Of a stretch of 64,000 nucleotides of DNA, positions 17,067 through 24,986 are shown in pieces. This stretch comes from Rothia mucilaginosa (lineage in GTDB: Bacteria; Actinomycetota; Actinomycetes; Actinomycetales; Micrococcaceae), in NCBI RefSeq assembly GCF_901875305.1, contig NZ_CABFLY010000001.1, positions 248,001-312,000 on the forward strand, read 5' to 3'. A program made the translations under genes and the position numbers. Position 1 is the first letter of the stretch, and each line of letters starts with the position of its first letter. The notes beneath the pieces were generated by a model that did not search any database, had not been told where the DNA came from, and worked only from the letters and a program-made list of their open reading frames with translations.

Positions 17067-17102
17067 CCTGCTGCGGTTATCTATATATTGGGTAGAACTG
17101 GT

Positions 17103-18269
17103 TTACATGTCGGGCCAGTCGCGGTGCAACGAATACTCTGTGTCTCCGTCGCCATTATCGTTCAGGTGCCAACGCTGACCGGTACGAATATCGGCCTTGC
17201 GCAACCTGGGGTTTGGGTTATCCGGCTTGCCCATGGTCGGGTCGTTCTTGCAACCCCACCTGGTGTCGTCGTAGCTGCAGTCACCGGCTACGCGGCCCAC
17301 ATCAACCCACCACACACGCACCAGTAGCGGGTCACTGGTTGCCTGCGGGGTCACCTTCATCATCTGCCACGGGCCACCATCCACACGGAAACGAGCCGTG
17401 TAGTGCACGGTCGCGTACGCGTGGAAGTTGCCCGAACGCTGGTAGGCGTAACTGGTAGCTGTTTGGCGCGGACGCTCACGAGGGTAGGTGGTGACCGGTT
17501 TGCCTGCGGTGTAGTTGGTGTCTGTATCGCCGTTGCCGTACTCGATGATGTAGGAGGAGGGCATGAGTTCAATTTCGACGTGTCCGGCGAGCATGTCTGC
17601 TTCGAGGCGGTAGGGGCCTCCGTCGTCGATGTAGAAGTTGATGTTGTCGCCTTTGTAGACGTTGGGGTCGCCTTCTGGCCGGCCGGTTCCTGCGGGGTTG
17701 TTGTAGGACTGGTGGAGGGTGGGCTTGCCGGGTTCTAGGGACTCTGCAGCATGGCGGATTTCCTCCATGACTTCTTCGTAGGTGGGGCCGGTGGGGCCGG
17801 GGTTGTTGGTACCGGTGAGGGTGCGAGCATTGTCGGGGATGCAGGATGCTGAGGAAGGACTTCTGAGAGTTCCGCGGTCTACAGGAATGCCAGATTCAAG
17901 CGACATATTTGTGAACTTGAACGTTCCTGTTCTTCCGTCTTTGGTTGTGCATGACATAATATTGGGATTTTCATCGGCGTAGGTAACTTTTATGCCGTTT
18001 CCTTGATTTACTGTGATATAGGTATATTGTGGTTGACTTGATTGGGTGGCATTCTCGTTTTCAGAATTAATATTTTCATTATTATTTCCAGATGTTTCAC
18101 TACTTTTATCTCTGATTTTCTGCCTAGAAGTTTTATTTTGACATATTGCGGCTTTATTTCCTGATGAACATTCTACAGTGTTTGAATCTGCAAATGCGTA
18201 AGTCGACGTTGAATATAGAATCTGAAGACCTGCGATAGAGACTGCGAGGTATTTTCGAAATTGAGACAT
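17103..18269 (-). CDS. Secreted protein of unknown function with PKD-like C-terminal half
   Basis: A 388-residue protein with a clear signal peptide (MSQFRKYLAVSIAGLQILYSTSTYAFA, cleavage near residue 27). Residues about 50-85 are an Asn/Ser/Glu linker. Residues 85-150 contain TVNQGNGIKVTYADENP and two cysteines (SCTTKDG, SCIPDN). The C-terminal half (about 225-330) has IEYGNGDTDTNY and a regular beta pattern YAYQRSGNFHAYATVHYTA that looks like a PKD/Ig-like fold of the actinobacterial type. The start lies two bases after the stop of the DUF6318 lipoprotein, so they form one operon and probably act together at the cell surface. Confidence 0.75.
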   Translation of the reverse strand: MSQFRKYLAVSIAGLQILYSTSTYAFADSNTVECSSGNKAAICQNKTSRQKIRDKSSETSGNNNENINSENENATQSSQPQYTYITVNQGNGIKVTYADENPNIMSCTTKDGRTGTFKFTNMSLESGIPVDRGTLRSPSSASCIPDNARTLTGTNNPGPTGPTYEEVMEEIRHAAESLEPGKPTLHQSYNNPAGTGRPEGDPNVYKGDNINFYIDDGGPYRLEADMLAGHVEIELMPSSYIIEYGNGDTDTNYTAGKPVTTYPRERPRQTATSYAYQRSGNFHAYATVHYTARFRVDGGPWQMMKVTPQATSDPLLVRVWWVDVGRVAGDCSYDDTRWGCKNDPTMGKPDNPNPRLRKADIRTGQRWHLNDNGDGDTEYSLHRDWPDM

Positions 18270-18271
18270 TA

Positions 18272-18982
18272 CTAGTCATCAACTCCTTCATAGCCCATAA
18301 TTTCCCACTTTTTTCCGTTATGCTTCAATTTGTATTTGAAAGTGTCATTGGTCTTATCGTCGTTATTCCATCCACGCCAGCTACCATCATATTCAACATA
18401 TATCTCGCGATTCCACTCTCGGTATGCCTTCCAGAAATAAGTCTCTCCATCTTCGGACCACGGCGCACCATCAGCACGCAGGTTTTCTATTCCGTCAATT
18501 ACCCAACCTCCGCGTCGGTAGAGATTTTCAATATCATCGTATTCTTTTAGTTCAACTTCAAAAGTCGGTGAAATGAACTGACGAGCCATTGAATAGTCAC
18601 CAGTCTGCACACCATAATTACCCCATTTAATCCACGCATCCATTGTTTTGCGAATACCTTCCAAAGACTTCTCGCGGTAGCCATCTTCAGGGGCATTGGG
18701 TTTCGGAACATTCTGGGCGTTACCATACTTATCCGCCGGGCGGTATTCACCATCGGGTGCCTTGGAACCGCCGGAGTAGCCTCGAACAGTAGACGGGGTT
18801 GCGCTTGCCGAAGGTGACTCAGAAGTTGCCGCAGATGCCGACGCCGATTCGCTCGGCGCCGCGGTTGCGGTGGCTGCCGCCTCATTAGAAGCCTGCTGGC
18901 CGCAGGCCGCAAGCAGGGCCCCCATGCCCACAAGCGCGCCGCTGCCCAGCAGGGTACGGCGATTGAGAATAGTCGAGTCCAT
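18272..18982 (-). CDS. DUF6318-family lipoprotein
   Basis: A 236-residue protein. The N-terminus NRRTLLGSGALVGMGALLAAC combines a twin-arginine motif and a lipobox (LAAC, Cys27), so it should be exported, possibly by Tat, and lipid-anchored. An Ala/Ser/Pro linker runs to residue 68. The folded part, with PADKYGNAQNVPKPNAPEDGYREKSLEG, matches the DUF6318 pattern of actinobacteria, an NTF2/SnoaL-like unit of unknown role. AGGAG precedes the ATG at 18982. It is the first gene of the two-gene operon with the PKD-like secreted protein. A large inverted repeat lies 80-170 bases upstream. Confidence 0.82.
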   Translation of the reverse strand: MDSTILNRRTLLGSGALVGMGALLAACGQQASNEAAATATAAPSESASASAATSESPSASATPSTVRGYSGGSKAPDGEYRPADKYGNAQNVPKPNAPEDGYREKSLEGIRKTMDAWIKWGNYGVQTGDYSMARQFISPTFEVELKEYDDIENLYRRGGWVIDGIENLRADGAPWSEDGETYFWKAYREWNREIYVEYDGSWRGWNNDDKTNDTFKYKLKHNGKKWEIMGYEGVDD

Positions 18983-19067
18983 AGAAGGTGTGCTCCTATC
19001 GTCGGTGATGGTGTGTTGTATATGTGCCTGTCGGGCTGGTTTTCACAGGTCAAACTGAGTACCGGAA

Positions 19068-19149
19068 GGTAAACAGCCCTGTAGTGTGTCTAATAGGCGC
19101 ATCAATGCGCTATAGAACACTACGATGTCCACCATACCGCATGTTTACC
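19068..19149. repeat. Nested inverted repeat
   Basis: Outer arms GGTAAACA (19068-19075) and TGTTTACC (19142-19149) are exact complements. Inside, GTAGTGT (19081-19087) pairs with ACACTAC (19117-19123) and GCGCAT-CA-ATGCGC (19097-19110) forms the tip. It lies upstream of the lipoprotein operon and may be regulatory or a structured RNA. Confidence 0.65.
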
Positions 19150-19253
19150 ATCGTTTGCATTCTTTTGGTTGTTGTGGTGATGAACCATCACTATTCGGAC
19201 ATTTCATTGCTTTATGTATCAAATATCTTTGCGCACGCGGAGGCCCCACGCCT

Positions 19254-19328
19254 GCAGAATTTGTGCCATGGTTTAGCGTCTTCGACCATGGCTTTTAACT
19301 ACGACCAAAGACGCTACCTATGGCACAA
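19254..19328. repeat. 77-bp palindromic repeat, copy 3
   Basis: Same ends as copies 1 and 2 and two bases shorter in the rear arm (GACGCTACCTATGGCACAA). It sits about 80 bases from the ClC stop. Confidence 0.85.
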
Positions 19329-19356
19329 CTTTCAGCGCGGTATGGTAAAACAAGGA

Positions 19357-19388
19357 CGGCCCCGGACGCACACACGCATCCGGGGCCG
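19357..19388. terminator. ClC gene terminator, GC hairpin family member 4
   Basis: CGGCCCCGGACGC, a short loop and GCATCCGGGGCCG form a strong stem about 20 bases from the ClC stop codon. The core is shared with members 2 and 3. Confidence 0.75.
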
Positions 19389-19406
19389 CCCGCCACCTGC
19401 CAGAAC

Positions 19407-20852
19407 CTACTTCTTAGAGCCGAACGCTCGCGTCCACGCCCAGCGGGTCAGTACCGCCGTACCCACCGCGACCGCCATCGGCAGCCACGCACTCGCACCC
19501 TGACCCGTAAAACCAATCAACAATGTCAACGCAGACAACGGTGCATTCATCGAAATACCCAAAAACGCCGCCGTACCCGTCAACGCCGCCGCATACAACA
19601 CCATCGACGCACCACCCGGCACCCCACCCAAAGCAGGGAACGCCCACAGCACCAGCGCCGCCACACAAAACGCAGCCGCCGCACCCAACGCCAAACCCGG
19701 CGTCAACGTACCGCCATACGAACCCGAACGCAGGCTCAACAACACCACGGTAGCCTTCGCCACGCACAGAGCCACCACATACCAGGCCGCCGCCGCAGAC
19801 AAGCCGCCCGCCGCATCCAACGACACATTAAACGTGTGCTGAGTCAGCAGACGACCATTACCCAGAATCTCCGGAAGCCACAGTGAAACCCCCGCAACCA
19901 GCACAAACGCCACCGGAATACGCCACAGAAGAGAACGATCCTTCGCCTTAATCTTCTCCGCACGCTGCGACAGCGCCCTAAAACCCAACGCCAACGGAGC
20001 CAACACCACACCCGTCAGCGCCGCAACTGTCAGCGTCGTCGCATCCAGCGGAAGCTGCGGCACCGGGTACGTCGGCGCATTCGAAATCACCAGATTCGCC
20101 GTGACCGTAGCCGTCCACACCGTCACCGCGCCCACATACAGCGACCACAGGCTCAGACCCGCAGCCATCGCCTCCACGAGGTACACCAGGCCGCCAATCG
20201 GCACCTGATACACAGCCGCCAGGCCGGACGCCGCACCCGCCGCCACCAGTAGGCGACGTTCACGATCACCCAGTAGCGGCGAACCATCCGGGCGAGTGCC
20301 GCCAATACGTTCCAGCAGGCGTGCGCACCGGCCCGCGGCCAGGGCGCCCAGCTCACGTGGCGCGACCTCCTTACCCACGGGGGAACCTGCACCCACCGCA
20401 ACAATCTGAATCACCGAATGGGAAATCTGCCGCCACAGCGAAGGCTTAAGGTCCTCCTCGGTTGCGCCCGCAATCTGCCCCTTCACGCTCACGATGCGTC
20501 GACCGCCCGACTGCAGGTAATACCAAACCAGCGCCACAAACGGGCCCAGAGCCGCCAGTACCAGCGCACGGCGCGCCGGGTCGGCACCGTCAGTCACCAT
20601 TGGATGGTGGCCCTCAGAATGGCCGAACGCGAGCTCCTGCATAAAATCCAGCACATAGTGCAGAGCAATCGCACCCAAACCGCTGAGCACACCCGTGACC
20701 AGCGCGGCAAGAGTCAACCCGAGCAGGAGGCGAAACGGAAAAGAACGGGAACCCGCAGGATTCCACGGGCCATTCGAAGAAGAACCAGTATGAGAAGACA
20801 TAGAAAAAGGGGTTTTGTGTGTTGCGTGCTGTGTGTTGGGTTGAGGCTTCAT
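19407..20852 (-). CDS. ClC-family chloride channel/proton antiporter
   Basis: A 481-residue membrane protein with about ten spans. The selectivity signature GAGSPVGKEVAPRE has the gating glutamate of the GKEGP motif (here GKEVA), and GSYGGTLTPGLALGA is the GxFxP-like element, so ion selectivity may be altered compared with Escherichia coli ClcA. The first 35 residues are Ser/Thr/Gln-rich. ATG 20852 is used; a second ATG 17 codons later (MSSHTG) is possible and neither has a strong ribosome site. A copy of its last 44 bases lies at 14658-14701. Confidence 0.87.
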   Translation of the reverse strand: MKPQPNTQHATHKTPFSMSSHTGSSSNGPWNPAGSRSFPFRLLLGLTLAALVTGVLSGLGAIALHYVLDFMQELAFGHSEGHHPMVTDGADPARRALVLAALGPFVALVWYYLQSGGRRIVSVKGQIAGATEEDLKPSLWRQISHSVIQIVAVGAGSPVGKEVAPRELGALAAGRCARLLERIGGTRPDGSPLLGDRERRLLVAAGAASGLAAVYQVPIGGLVYLVEAMAAGLSLWSLYVGAVTVWTATVTANLVISNAPTYPVPQLPLDATTLTVAALTGVVLAPLALGFRALSQRAEKIKAKDRSLLWRIPVAFVLVAGVSLWLPEILGNGRLLTQHTFNVSLDAAGGLSAAAAWYVVALCVAKATVVLLSLRSGSYGGTLTPGLALGAAAAFCVAALVLWAFPALGGVPGGASMVLYAAALTGTAAFLGISMNAPLSALTLLIGFTGQGASAWLPMAVAVGTAVLTRWAWTRAFGSKK

Positions 20853-21180
20853 AACCTGCGTAAACCGCGGCGAAAGCCATAGTGACCGCCGGGCAAAGGC
20901 CGAATGAAAATCGGGGCGAACGAAGCCAGCTTAATTTTACGCCTACGCTTTTAAGCCTCAGTAGCAGGGCAACGGAGGCAACACGAAAACCCGGTTTCAG
21001 ATGGCAACACGAGCCTCGCCCCCGAGTCCAGCATATCAACTCTCGGCTTTCACGCGTTGGTTCGGCGTGCCCCAAACCACCCGCACCCGCTAAGCTGGAG
21101 GGGTACGCCTCCACGCGCCCGCCGCACGCGCCGAGTGTTTCGGCCGCCGGGCGCAGGCACCACATACGGAAGGATCAACG
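20853..21180. other. Divergent intergenic region between ClC gene and proC
   Basis: 328 bases. Apart from the proC ribosome site GGAAGGATC I see no supportable gene, tRNA or strong promoter pair. Confidence 0.4.
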
Positions 21181-22026
21181 ATGACCGCAACTATTGCTTT
21201 TCTCGGCACCGGCTCCATGAACGGCTCCATCGCCGCGGGCCTGCTCGCAGCCGGCCACGACCCCGCCCGCATCCGCGCCACTGTGCGCACCGAAGAATCC
21301 CGCGCCGCCCTCGCCCAGCGCCTCGGTGACAAGGTAGAAATCATCACCACCGGCGGCGAAGCCGACGGCAACCACAAGGCAACCGCCCACGCGGACGTCG
21401 TGCTGCTCGGCGTGAAGCCCTACGGCATCGTGGAGCTTGCCCGCGACATCGCACCCGCCCTCGCCCCGAACGCCGTTGTCGTGTCCGTGGCCGCAGGCGT
21501 AACCCTCGAAACCCTCGCCGAGTGCCTTCCTGCTGGTCAGCCCATCGTGCGCTGCATGCCGAACACCCCCTCCTCCGTGGGCAAGGGTGTGCTCGCTATC
21601 TCCACCACCGACAGCGTGAAGGACGAACAGAAGAAGCTCGTCGAAGAGGTCCTGGGCACCGTCGGCACGGTCGTTGAGGTCCGCGAGGACCAGATGGATG
21701 CGGTCACCGCCGTCTCCGGCTCCGGCCCGGCCTACGCGTTCCTGCTTGCGGAGGCGATGGCCGCCGCCGGCGAGAAGCTCGGCCTGGACGCAGACACCGC
21801 CCTCAAGCTGGCCAGCGCAACCGTTGCGGGTGCGGGCTACCTGCTCGACACCAACCCGGATGCGCCCGCTCTGCGCCGCGCGGTGACCAGCCCGAACGGC
21901 ACCACCGAGCGCGCGCTGAACACCTTCGTGGATGGTGGCCTCTTCCAGCTGACCGAACAGGCGATGCGCGCCTGCGCCGCCCGCTCGGCGGAAATGAGCC
22001 AGCTGTACACTGCTGACGAAGACTAA
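21181..22026 (+). CDS. proC: Pyrroline-5-carboxylate reductase
   Basis: A 281-residue enzyme of the last step of proline synthesis, reducing pyrroline-5-carboxylate with NAD(P)H. The N-terminal Rossmann loop is FLGTGSMNGSIAAGL; family marks follow in order: VVLLGVKPYGI, IVRCMPNTPSSVGKG, VSGSGPAYAFLLAEAMAAAGEKLGL and the C-terminal VTSPNGTTERAL signature. ATG 21181 is preceded by GGAAGGATC. It is a single gene closed by a strong terminator. Confidence 0.96.
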   Translation: MTATIAFLGTGSMNGSIAAGLLAAGHDPARIRATVRTEESRAALAQRLGDKVEIITTGGEADGNHKATAHADVVLLGVKPYGIVELARDIAPALAPNAVVVSVAAGVTLETLAECLPAGQPIVRCMPNTPSSVGKGVLAISTTDSVKDEQKKLVEEVLGTVGTVVEVREDQMDAVTAVSGSGPAYAFLLAEAMAAAGEKLGLDADTALKLASATVAGAGYLLDTNPDAPALRRAVTSPNGTTERALNTFVDGGLFQLTEQAMRACAARSAEMSQLYTADED

Positions 22027-22118
22027 CCGGCGGGGACTAATCAGCATGAGCTAATACTGCTCGGTAGCGTCGCCCGGACTAGGTAAAACGACAGAAAACT
22101 GGGTAAACCTACAGAAAA

Positions 22119-22158
22119 ACAGCCTCCTCCCGGACACCCCGGGAAGAGGCTGTTTTTC
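22119..22158 (+). terminator. proC terminator
   Basis: ACAGCCTCCTCCCGG pairs with CCGGGAAGAGGCTGT, with a loop of about four bases and a TTTTT tail. Confidence 0.9.
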
Positions 22159-22202
22159 TACGTATATTTGCGGGCTCCTCAAGGCAATGAGGAAACGCGC
22201 TT

Positions 22203-22865
22203 TTAGGGACGCGCCGCAAAACGCTCAATCAGGTCCACCTGGCCCGAGACGATCAGAATGTCGCGCGAGTGAATACGAGTAGTGGCGTCCGCGTAGGTGA
22301 AATCCTCACCGGGGGACTTGATACCGACCACGGACACGCCGTACTTAGCGCGAATATCCGACTCCGCCAGCGTAAAGCCGTGGGTCTCCTTCGGCGGGCG
22401 CATCTTCGCAATGGCGAAGTCGTCGTCGAACTCGATGTAGTCCAGCAGGCGACCTGAGACCAGGTGCGCGGCGCGGCGGCCGGCGTCAGCCTCCGGGTAG
22501 ACCACGTGGTGCGCGCCGATGCGCTCCAGAATCTTGCCGTGCGCGGGGGTGATGGCCTTCGCCCAGATGCGTTCCACGCCCAGGTCCACGAGGTTTGCAG
22601 TAATGAGCACGGACGCCTCAATCGAGGTGCCCACACCCACCACGGCGGACCCGAAATCATCTGCACCCAACTGGTGCAGGGTGTCGATATCGGTCGCGTC
22701 TGCAGAGACCACGTGGGTCAGCACACCCGACCACTTCTGCACAAGCTCAGGGTCCTTCTCAATCGCGAGGACCTCCTTATTCTGCACGCGCAGCTGAGCG
22801 GCCACCGCGGAACCGAAGCGGCCCAGGCCAATCACGAGGACGGGATCGTTATGTGCACTAGCCAA
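22203..22865 (-). CDS. Potassium uptake regulatory subunit TrkA/KtrA
   Basis: A 220-residue cytoplasmic subunit with an RCK-N domain (VLVIGLGRFGSAVAAQL nucleotide loop, EKDPELV acidic end, HVVSADATD) and a C-terminal RCK-C (TrkA-C) domain from about residue 140. Length and layout are those of KtrA, which gates the partner channel with ATP/ADP or c-di-AMP. I use TTG 22865 because it gives a normal N-terminus, has AAAGG upstream and overlaps the trkH stop by 8 bases; longer frames would add unneeded residues. Confidence 0.88.
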   Translation of the reverse strand: MASAHNDPVLVIGLGRFGSAVAAQLRVQNKEVLAIEKDPELVQKWSGVLTHVVSADATDIDTLHQLGADDFGSAVVGVGTSIEASVLITANLVDLGVERIWAKAITPAHGKILERIGAHHVVYPEADAGRRAAHLVSGRLLDYIEFDDDFAIAKMRPPKETHGFTLAESDIRAKYGVSVVGIKSPGEDFTYADATTRIHSRDILIVSGQVDLIERFAARP

Positions 22866-24498
22866 TGGTGGGCCTTTCTTCGGGGAACTTGTAGAGGCGG
22901 CGGCGTGAACGTAGCGCCAGGCCGGTCGCGGCGGTTGTTGTACCCACACGGCCGATGAGCATCAGCACGCTGAGAACGTAGATGCCCGCCGGCGGCAGGG
23001 ACGCCGAAAGGCCGTCCGAGAGGCCACAGGTTGCGAAGGCCGAGATGACCTCGAAGATCACTTCCTTCAAATCTGCGCCGCTAATAATAAGTATCAAAGC
23101 CGAGCCGATACCCACCACGGTAGCACCCATCACAATCACGGAGATAGCGATGCGCAGCGAGCTTTCGGGAATTGCGCGGTTGAACGCGACGACCTTGCTG
23201 TCACCGCGGGCCTCGGCCAGGATCGACAGGGCAATCACGGCGATGGTGGTGACCTTGACGCCGCCCGCGGTGGAGCCGGAACCACCGCCAATAAACATGA
23301 GCATATCCGTCAGGAGCGTGGAGACTGGGGTAATGCTACTCATATCGACCAGATTGAAGCCGCCCGAACGCATCATGATGGAGGCAAACACCGCGTTAAG
23401 AATCTTCTCTCCGGGGGAGTAGCCGCCGATGGTAGCGGGGTTATTCCACTCGAAAAGACCCCAGAAGAAAGCACCGAAGACGAAAAAGAACAGAGTCGTG
23501 ACGGAGGTCAGCTTGGCCGTGAGTGACCAGTGTTGAGGGCGGAAAGGGTTACGCTGAATCGCGATAAAAACAGGGAACCCGAGGGAACCCAGGAACACGG
23601 CAATGCAGATGGGAACAAGCAGGAAAAGGTCGTGACCGTAGGGCACGATACCGTCGGAGTGGGGCGTGAAGCCCGCATTGTTGAAAGCAGAGACAGAGTA
23701 GAAAATGCTGTGCCAGATAGCTAGGAAAGGACCTTCGCCCAGAGCGAGGAAGCGCGGAATGAGAACAAGCGCAATGATTGCTTCAATAGAAAAGGAAGCG
23801 TAGGAGACGCTTTTCACGATGCCACCAACTTCACCGAGTCGGCTGATATTCAGGTCCTCCTGCGCGATGAGTTTAGTGCGCAGACCCATCTTGCGGCCGA
23901 TGGCTAGCGCCAGCAGCGAGGTGATGGTCAGAGTACCCAAGCCGCCCACCTGACAAGCCGCCAGAATCATGGCCTGCCCGAAGGTCGACCACTGCTGGGC
24001 TGTGGAGACGGTGGTCAGACCCGTAACGGTCACCGCGCTGGTGGAAGTGAAAAATGCGTGGTGGAAGGGAGCTGGCTGCCCGTCATTGGAGGAGATAGGT
24101 AGTAGCAGAGTGAGCGTGAAGAAGATGATGACCAACAGGAACGCACCAATTGCGGTACGCGAGGGCGAGGACAGAACGGTTGCGTCAATGAAATCACGGA
24201 AACGTTCCAGGGTGTATCGGTTGAACCCGAGGGGCCCCTTCGGCTGATGACGGTGGGTGCTGGAATGCTCATGATGGTCGCGTAGCGCGGGTAACCTGTC
24301 CAGTTTAAGACCCGGGATGCTGGCAAGGACGCTCAAGCCTTCAAGCTCTTCAACGCGCTCACGGTAACTACCGGTGCGAGGCCTATGCTGAACACCGCTG
24401 AAGGAGCTCCAGCGGGGGTTGAGGAGATTCTGCGAGCCGCTGCGGCCCCGAGGGTGGCGCCGAGGATGGCGCCGGGGGTGAGGGAATAGGTGTCCCAT
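22858..24498 (-). CDS. TrkH/KtrB-family potassium transporter
   Basis: A 546-residue membrane subunit with the four M1-P-M2 repeats of the Trk/Ktr family. Filter-like loops are visible as TSTSAVTVTGLTTVST, SAFNNAGFTPHSDG, MRSGGFNLVDMSS and SAFATCGLSDGLS. The gate loop between repeats three and four is GGGSGSTAGGVKVTT. The first 100 residues are polar, with Arg/His-rich patches, longer than usual for KtrB; AAGGAGG three bases before ATG 24498 supports this start, though a shorter form cannot be excluded. It overlaps trkA, giving one operon. Confidence 0.9.
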   Translation of the reverse strand: MGHLFPHPRRHPRRHPRGRSGSQNLLNPRWSSFSGVQHRPRTGSYRERVEELEGLSVLASIPGLKLDRLPALRDHHEHSSTHRHQPKGPLGFNRYTLERFRDFIDATVLSSPSRTAIGAFLLVIIFFTLTLLLPISSNDGQPAPFHHAFFTSTSAVTVTGLTTVSTAQQWSTFGQAMILAACQVGGLGTLTITSLLALAIGRKMGLRTKLIAQEDLNISRLGEVGGIVKSVSYASFSIEAIIALVLIPRFLALGEGPFLAIWHSIFYSVSAFNNAGFTPHSDGIVPYGHDLFLLVPICIAVFLGSLGFPVFIAIQRNPFRPQHWSLTAKLTSVTTLFFFVFGAFFWGLFEWNNPATIGGYSPGEKILNAVFASIMMRSGGFNLVDMSSITPVSTLLTDMLMFIGGGSGSTAGGVKVTTIAVIALSILAEARGDSKVVAFNRAIPESSLRIAISVIVMGATVVGIGSALILIISGADLKEVIFEVISAFATCGLSDGLSASLPPAGIYVLSVLMLIGRVGTTTAATGLALRSRRRLYKFPEERPTIG

Positions 24499-24754
24499 GC
24501 GCCTCCTTCAAAGAACTCGTGGTGGGGTGCGTGACGCAACGTGCGAAGGTGAGAGAACAGCACAAAACGACGCCTTCCTAGTGTATCGCGCTCAACGTGC
24601 AGAACCGAGGTGATGGGCGTGTATGAGACATGCGGTGGGTGTTGGTGTGGGCCGGGGGGCTTTTACGAAAATGTTCCCCGCCCTGCTTAACTGTGCTTAA
24701 CCGTGCAAGGCCTAGCGAATCTTAAAACCGGATGAGGAGATCTGAGGAGGCAAT

Positions 24755-24774
24755 ATATTCTAATATGAGAATAT
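24755..24774. promoter_or_regulatory. Palindromic candidate operator
   Basis: ATATTCT-AATATG-AGAATAT is a perfect 7-6-7 inverted repeat 210 bases upstream of the ArsR-like gene. It resembles ArsR/SmtB 12-2-12 type AT-rich sites loosely; binding is inferred only. Confidence 0.45.
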
Positions 24775-24952
24775 TATGCTTTAAAATTGTCGCGATGATT
24801 GCATATACCTAGTTTTCAATGTTCGACAACATTGTAGGAATAGTAAGAATGGTATGCGTATAGTCTTTGTCGGGTTTGTATGCAAGAAGCTCTTATAAGG
24901 TGCAAAGCATAAAAAATTTAAGGGGATTCATCGCATCACCCTCACTCTTAGC

Positions 24953-24980
24953 TTGAGATGCCTCTTTTATATGTCATAAT
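24953..24980 (+). promoter_or_regulatory. Leaderless promoter of ArsR-like gene
   Basis: TTGAGA (24953-24958), 16-base spacer, CATAAT (24975-24980), and ATG at 24987 six bases later with no ribosome site. Confidence 0.6.
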
Positions 24981-24986
24981 CGCTAT

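Larger units (their letters stand above)
16672..17102. other. Gene-free stretch with repeat copy 2 and short iterations
   Basis: The 431 bases hold an eight-G run (16735-16743), palindromic repeat copy 2, three related 18-base words (TAACCCATGACCGAATCC at 16848, TAAGTCATGACTGAAATT at 16968, TAAGTCATTACCGAATTT at 16988) and a terminator hairpin. No open frame of note is present on either strand. Confidence 0.65.
18983..19406. other. Gene-free stretch upstream of lipoprotein operon and after ClC gene
   Basis: Holds a nested inverted repeat (19068-19149), repeat copy 3 (19254-19328) and the ClC terminator hairpin (19357-19388). I see no gene. Confidence 0.65.
24499..24986. other. Divergent intergenic region, AT-rich at right
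   Basis: 488 bases between trkH and the ArsR gene. It contains the palindrome at 24755-24774 and the ArsR promoter at 24953-24980; otherwise I see nothing supportable. Confidence 0.5.

Noticed and set aside
14708..19328. The 77-bp repeats read as a CRISPR array
   Set aside because: Only three copies, 2-2.5 kb apart, with no regular spacers and no cas genes.
12904..19406. AT-rich island as a prophage or conjugative element
   Set aside because: No integrase, capsid, terminase, relaxase or tRNA attachment site is visible in the window.
14437..19406. Complete insertion sequences in the island
   Set aside because: No transposase frame is present; only short palindromic repeats are seen.
21175..22047. 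290-codon minus-strand frame over proC
   Set aside because: proC motifs are all on the plus strand; the antisense frame has no recognisable content.
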